Of a stretch of 8,755 nucleotides of DNA, positions 6,696-8,755 are shown one piece after another. This DNA comes from an uncultured Oscillospiraceae bacterium. GTDB taxonomy: Bacteria > Bacillota > Clostridia > Oscillospirales > Oscillospiraceae. Numbering within the stretch: position 1 is the stretch's first letter; every line of letters begins with the position of its first letter. Made by a program: the position numbers and the translations under genes. Location of the stretch: assembly GCA_934565615.1 (NCBI GenBank), contig CAKTIH010000096.1, positions 1 through 8,755 of the forward strand, in the 5' to 3' direction. The notes under the pieces were generated by a model. It was not told the DNA's origin. It was given only the letters and a program-made list of their open reading frames with translations, and did not search any database.

Positions 6696-6744
6696 CCGGA
6701 CATCGAAAGCGCAATGAGGCGCTCAGAAACGGAGGATTTGAAAA

Positions 6745-7737
6745 ATGATATTGGCAGACAAGATAGTTGCACTCAGAAAAAAATCGGGCTGGTCGCAGGA
6801 GGAGCTTGCGCAGCAGCTCAATGTGACGCGGCAGTCCGTATCCAAATGGGAGGGCGCGCAGTCCGTACCGGATATAGATAAGATACTCCAGATGGGGCGG
6901 CTGTTCGGCGTCTCGACGGACTATCTGCTCAAGGATGAGATGGAGGAGCCGGAGCTCATCACGGCAGATGAGGAAATGCAGGAGCTGCGCCGGGTCACAC
7001 TGGCGGAGGCGTCCGAGTACCTCAGACTCAGAAAGGAAGCCGCGCCGAAGAGAGCTATCGCGACGTTCCTGTGCGTCATTTCGCCGATCACGCTCATCAT
7101 GCTTGCGGCGCTGAGCGAGGTATCGGGCTTCGGCATAAGCGAAAATGCAGCGGCTGGTATCGGCCTGTGCGTACTTATCGTGCTCGTGGCTATCGCGGTC
7201 ATGCTGTATATGTCCTGCGCCGCGAAGGAGCGCGCTTATGAGTTTCTTGAAAGTGAGCCGTTCGAGACAGAATACGGCGTCAGCGGCATGGTGAAGGAGC
7301 GCAGGAAAGAAATCGAGGACAGCCGCACAAGGCTCAACATGATCGGTACTGTACTCTGCATTCTCTCGGTCATCCCGCTGTTTGCGGCGCTGTTTATTAA
7401 GCCGACGGATATTATATGCGTCGCGGCGGTGTGTGCGCTGCTTCTGCTGGTCGGTATCGCCTGCATCATGTTCGTGTACATAGGCACGTACACAGCAGGC
7501 ATGGACCGCCTGCTTGAGGAGGGCGACTACACCCGCAGCAGCAAGGCGCGCAGCCATATCACCGGCAAGGTCAGCACGATATACTGGCTGGCGGTGACGG
7601 CGATATTCCTGTTCTACACCTTCGGCCCGAACGGAAATGGGCAGGCGCAGTACAGCTGGTTCATCTGGGCTATCGCCGGTGTGCTCTACGGCGCGGTGAT
7701 AGCGATAGTAAAGCTCTTGAACAGGGCAGGGAAATAA
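6745..7737 (+). CDS. Membrane-bound XRE-family transcriptional regulator
   Basis: 330 residues. The N-terminal helix-turn-helix of the Cro/C1 (XRE) type covers about residues 5-62: KIVALRKKSGWSQEELAQ, then NVTRQSVSKWEGAQSVPD with the recognition helix near 28-36. The rest is a membrane domain with six predicted helices at about 104-124, 136-156, 198-218, 222-246, 278-294 and 303-325. A charged cytosolic-looking segment (158-196, KERAYEFLESEPFETEYG and on) separates the second and third. A DNA-binding domain tethered to the inner face of the membrane suggests a sensor-regulator, but signal and targets are unknown. GGAGG at 6731-6735, 9 bases before the ATG, supports the start. It is divergent from the small membrane protein; repeats in the shared region are plausible autoregulatory sites. 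A strong terminator follows its stop. No adjacent transporter or enzyme indicates its regulon. Confidence 0.88.
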   Translation: MILADKIVALRKKSGWSQEELAQQLNVTRQSVSKWEGAQSVPDIDKILQMGRLFGVSTDYLLKDEMEEPELITADEEMQELRRVTLAEASEYLRLRKEAAPKRAIATFLCVISPITLIMLAALSEVSGFGISENAAAGIGLCVLIVLVAIAVMLYMSCAAKERAYEFLESEPFETEYGVSGMVKERRKEIEDSRTRLNMIGTVLCILSVIPLFAALFIKPTDIICVAAVCALLLLVGIACIMFVYIGTYTAGMDRLLEEGDYTRSSKARSHITGKVSTIYWLAVTAIFLFYTFGPNGNGQAQYSWFIWAIAGVLYGAVIAIVKLLNRAGK

Positions 7738-7746
7738 TTGAGTCTG

Positions 7747-7784
7747 AAAAGGCCACGGCAGCGGAAGTGCTGCCGTGGCCTTTT
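7747..7784. terminator. Bidirectional intrinsic terminator
   Basis: A perfect 16-bp stem: AAAAGGCCACGGCAGC (7747-7762), loop GGAAGT, GCTGCCGTGGCCTTTT (7769-7784). The A run on the left and T run on the right give a U tract on either strand. It lies 9 bases after the XRE stop and 11 bases beyond the stop of the minus-strand reductase, so it can end both convergent transcripts. Confidence 0.93.
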
Positions 7785-7795
7785 ATAATGCGTGT

Positions 7796-8755
7796 TTACT
7801 TCGTCGGGAATATTTCAAGCTCGATATCGCTGAGAGGGAAGGAGCAGCAGGGGTGGATCCAGCCGAATTTCTTATCGGCAAGTCTCCGCCCGTCCGCGTC
7901 CTCGGGGATATAGACCTCGCCGCTCACAAGTCGGGAATGGCACCAGCCGCATTCGCCGCTGCGGCAGTGCGACGGAGCCTTTATACCGGCACCCTCCATC
8001 GCACAGAGGAGAGACTGGCTCGCATTGCAGGGGATGGTCTGCTTCTCGCCGTGGATGACGACGGTGAGCTTAAACTGAGCATCCTTCTTATCTGCAGGGA
8101 AGTCGGCATTCTCAGCGGCCTTGAGATAGTCGCCGGACATCTCCATGCGGTAAAGGCGTTTGGGCAGACCGAGCTTCTTCATCTCGCCCTCCTCAAAGGT
8201 GTACATAGCCTTCGGGCCGCACATGAACACGGAATACTCTCCCTCGGGTGCGTACTTCTTTATGAGCTCGGCGGTGATGAAGCCGTGCTCATAGCCCTCT
8301 TTCTCCTCATGGGAGAGAATATGGACGACCTTTACCCGGCCATTCGAGCGCGCGGCGACGGCTTCTATCTCGTCCTTGAGAAGTATGCCGCCGGAGGTAC
8401 GGCTGCCGTAGAGGATGGTCATGTCGAAGTCCTCGATTCCGTCGGCGATCGCGGAGGCCATAGAGTAGAACGGCGTGATACCGGAGCCGCCGGCAATGGC
8501 GATGACATGCTTTGCGTCGCGCAGATTCTGATAATAGAAGTCGCCGAGCGGGCCGCTTATCTCGACCTCGTCGCCCTCTTTCCATGTATAAAGGATGTGC
8601 TTGGAGGCGTAGGAGGGGTTCGTGAGCTTGATGGTGAGAGTGTAGCTGGTGTTCTCGCTGCCGAGAGCGTCCTTGGGATTCGAGCGGATGGTATAGGGCT
8701 TATGAACAAGAGCACCGTCAATGTTCAGCGTGACGGAAACATACTGGCTTGCGCG
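7796..8755 (-). CDS. FAD/NAD(P)-binding reductase with C-terminal [2Fe-2S] ferredoxin domain, N terminus outside window
   Basis: The minus-strand frame is open from the window edge to the stop at 7796-7798: 319 residues of a longer protein, so the ATG at 8461 is internal. Numbered from the edge, the FAD-binding barrel shows KPYTIRSNP (19-27), equivalent to the RxY(S/T) flavin motif with Lys for Arg, and GPLGDFYY (68-75). The NAD(P)-binding domain starts with AIAGGSGITPFYSMA (86-100) and has the CGP motif at 179-181. A plant-type [2Fe-2S] domain ends the protein, with C264-x4-C269-x2-C272 and a fourth Cys at 303 (304 is also Cys). This FAD-NAD(P)-ferredoxin order is that of oxygenase-type reductases, which pass electrons from NAD(P)H through flavin to an iron-sulfur cluster. 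In an apparent anaerobe the acceptor is probably not an oxygenase; the partner is unknown and likely lies upstream, outside the window. Confidence 0.88.
   Translation of the reverse strand, partial: RASQYVSVTLNIDGALVHKPYTIRSNPKDALGSENTSYTLTIKLTNPSYASKHILYTWKEGDEVEISGPLGDFYYQNLRDAKHVIAIAGGSGITPFYSMASAIADGIEDFDMTILYGSRTSGGILLKDEIEAVAARSNGRVKVVHILSHEEKEGYEHGFITAELIKKYAPEGEYSVFMCGPKAMYTFEEGEMKKLGLPKRLYRMEMSGDYLKAAENADFPADKKDAQFKLTVVIHGEKQTIPCNASQSLLCAMEGAGIKAPSHCRSGECGWCHSRLVSGEVYIPEDADGRRLADKKFGWIHPCCSFPLSDIELEIFPTK

Noticed and set aside
6566..6772. Longer start (ATG at 6772) for the minus-strand small membrane protein
   Set aside because: It would overlap the XRE gene start and the promoter region, and the added residues are not coherent; TTG 6565 has the ribosome site.
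6562..7557. 331-codon minus-strand open frame
   Set aside because: Antisense to the XRE regulator, which has a clear domain, ribosome site and terminator; the antisense protein has no recognisable features.
8459..8461. ATG at 8461 as the start of the reductase
   Set aside because: The frame continues to the window edge through clear FAD-binding and NAD(P)-binding motifs.

Overview
The window is an 8.8 kb piece of a bacterial chromosome. The protein types, the moderately high G+C with C/G-rich third positions, the Shine-Dalgarno-led starts and the gene neighbours (alaS, comEC, holA, an RNase M5-like Toprim gene of the DUF4093 type) suggest a high-GC Clostridia member, probably in or near the Oscillospiraceae. 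That placement is inferred from recognition of families, not from a search. No RNA gene, insertion sequence, CRISPR array, attachment site or origin is visible.

Layout. Bases 1-2020 hold the 3' three quarters of alaS (alanyl-tRNA synthetase, start outside the window). A HIT/HINT-type nucleotide hydrolase (2048-2389) follows 27 bases later and is probably co-transcribed. A perfect 12-bp hairpin with a short T run (2395-2429) closes that unit. Then come three same-strand genes with overlapping ends: comEC (2445-4703), holA (4696-5751) and an RNase M5-like Toprim gene (5739-6320). Two of these handle DNA (uptake channel, clamp-loader delta subunit) and one is probably an RNA nuclease.

Bases 6311-6565 carry a small two-helix membrane protein on the minus strand. 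Its stop region overlaps the end of the Toprim gene tail to tail. From a shared control region (about 6566-6744), rich in direct and inverted repeats, it is divergent from a plus-strand gene (6745-7737) for an XRE-type DNA-binding protein with six predicted membrane helices. A 16-bp perfect hairpin with A and T runs on its two sides (7747-7784) serves as a terminator for both strands. The rest (7796-8755) is the C-terminal 319 residues of a minus-strand flavoprotein reductase with FAD, NAD(P) and C-terminal plant-type [2Fe-2S] domains; its N terminus is outside the window.

Most of the window is ordinary housekeeping sequence. The less explained part is the 6311-7737 block: an uncharacterised small membrane protein beside a membrane-bound regulator, with a repeat-rich shared promoter region. 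I see no evidence of a large novel system such as a defence island or biosynthetic cluster.
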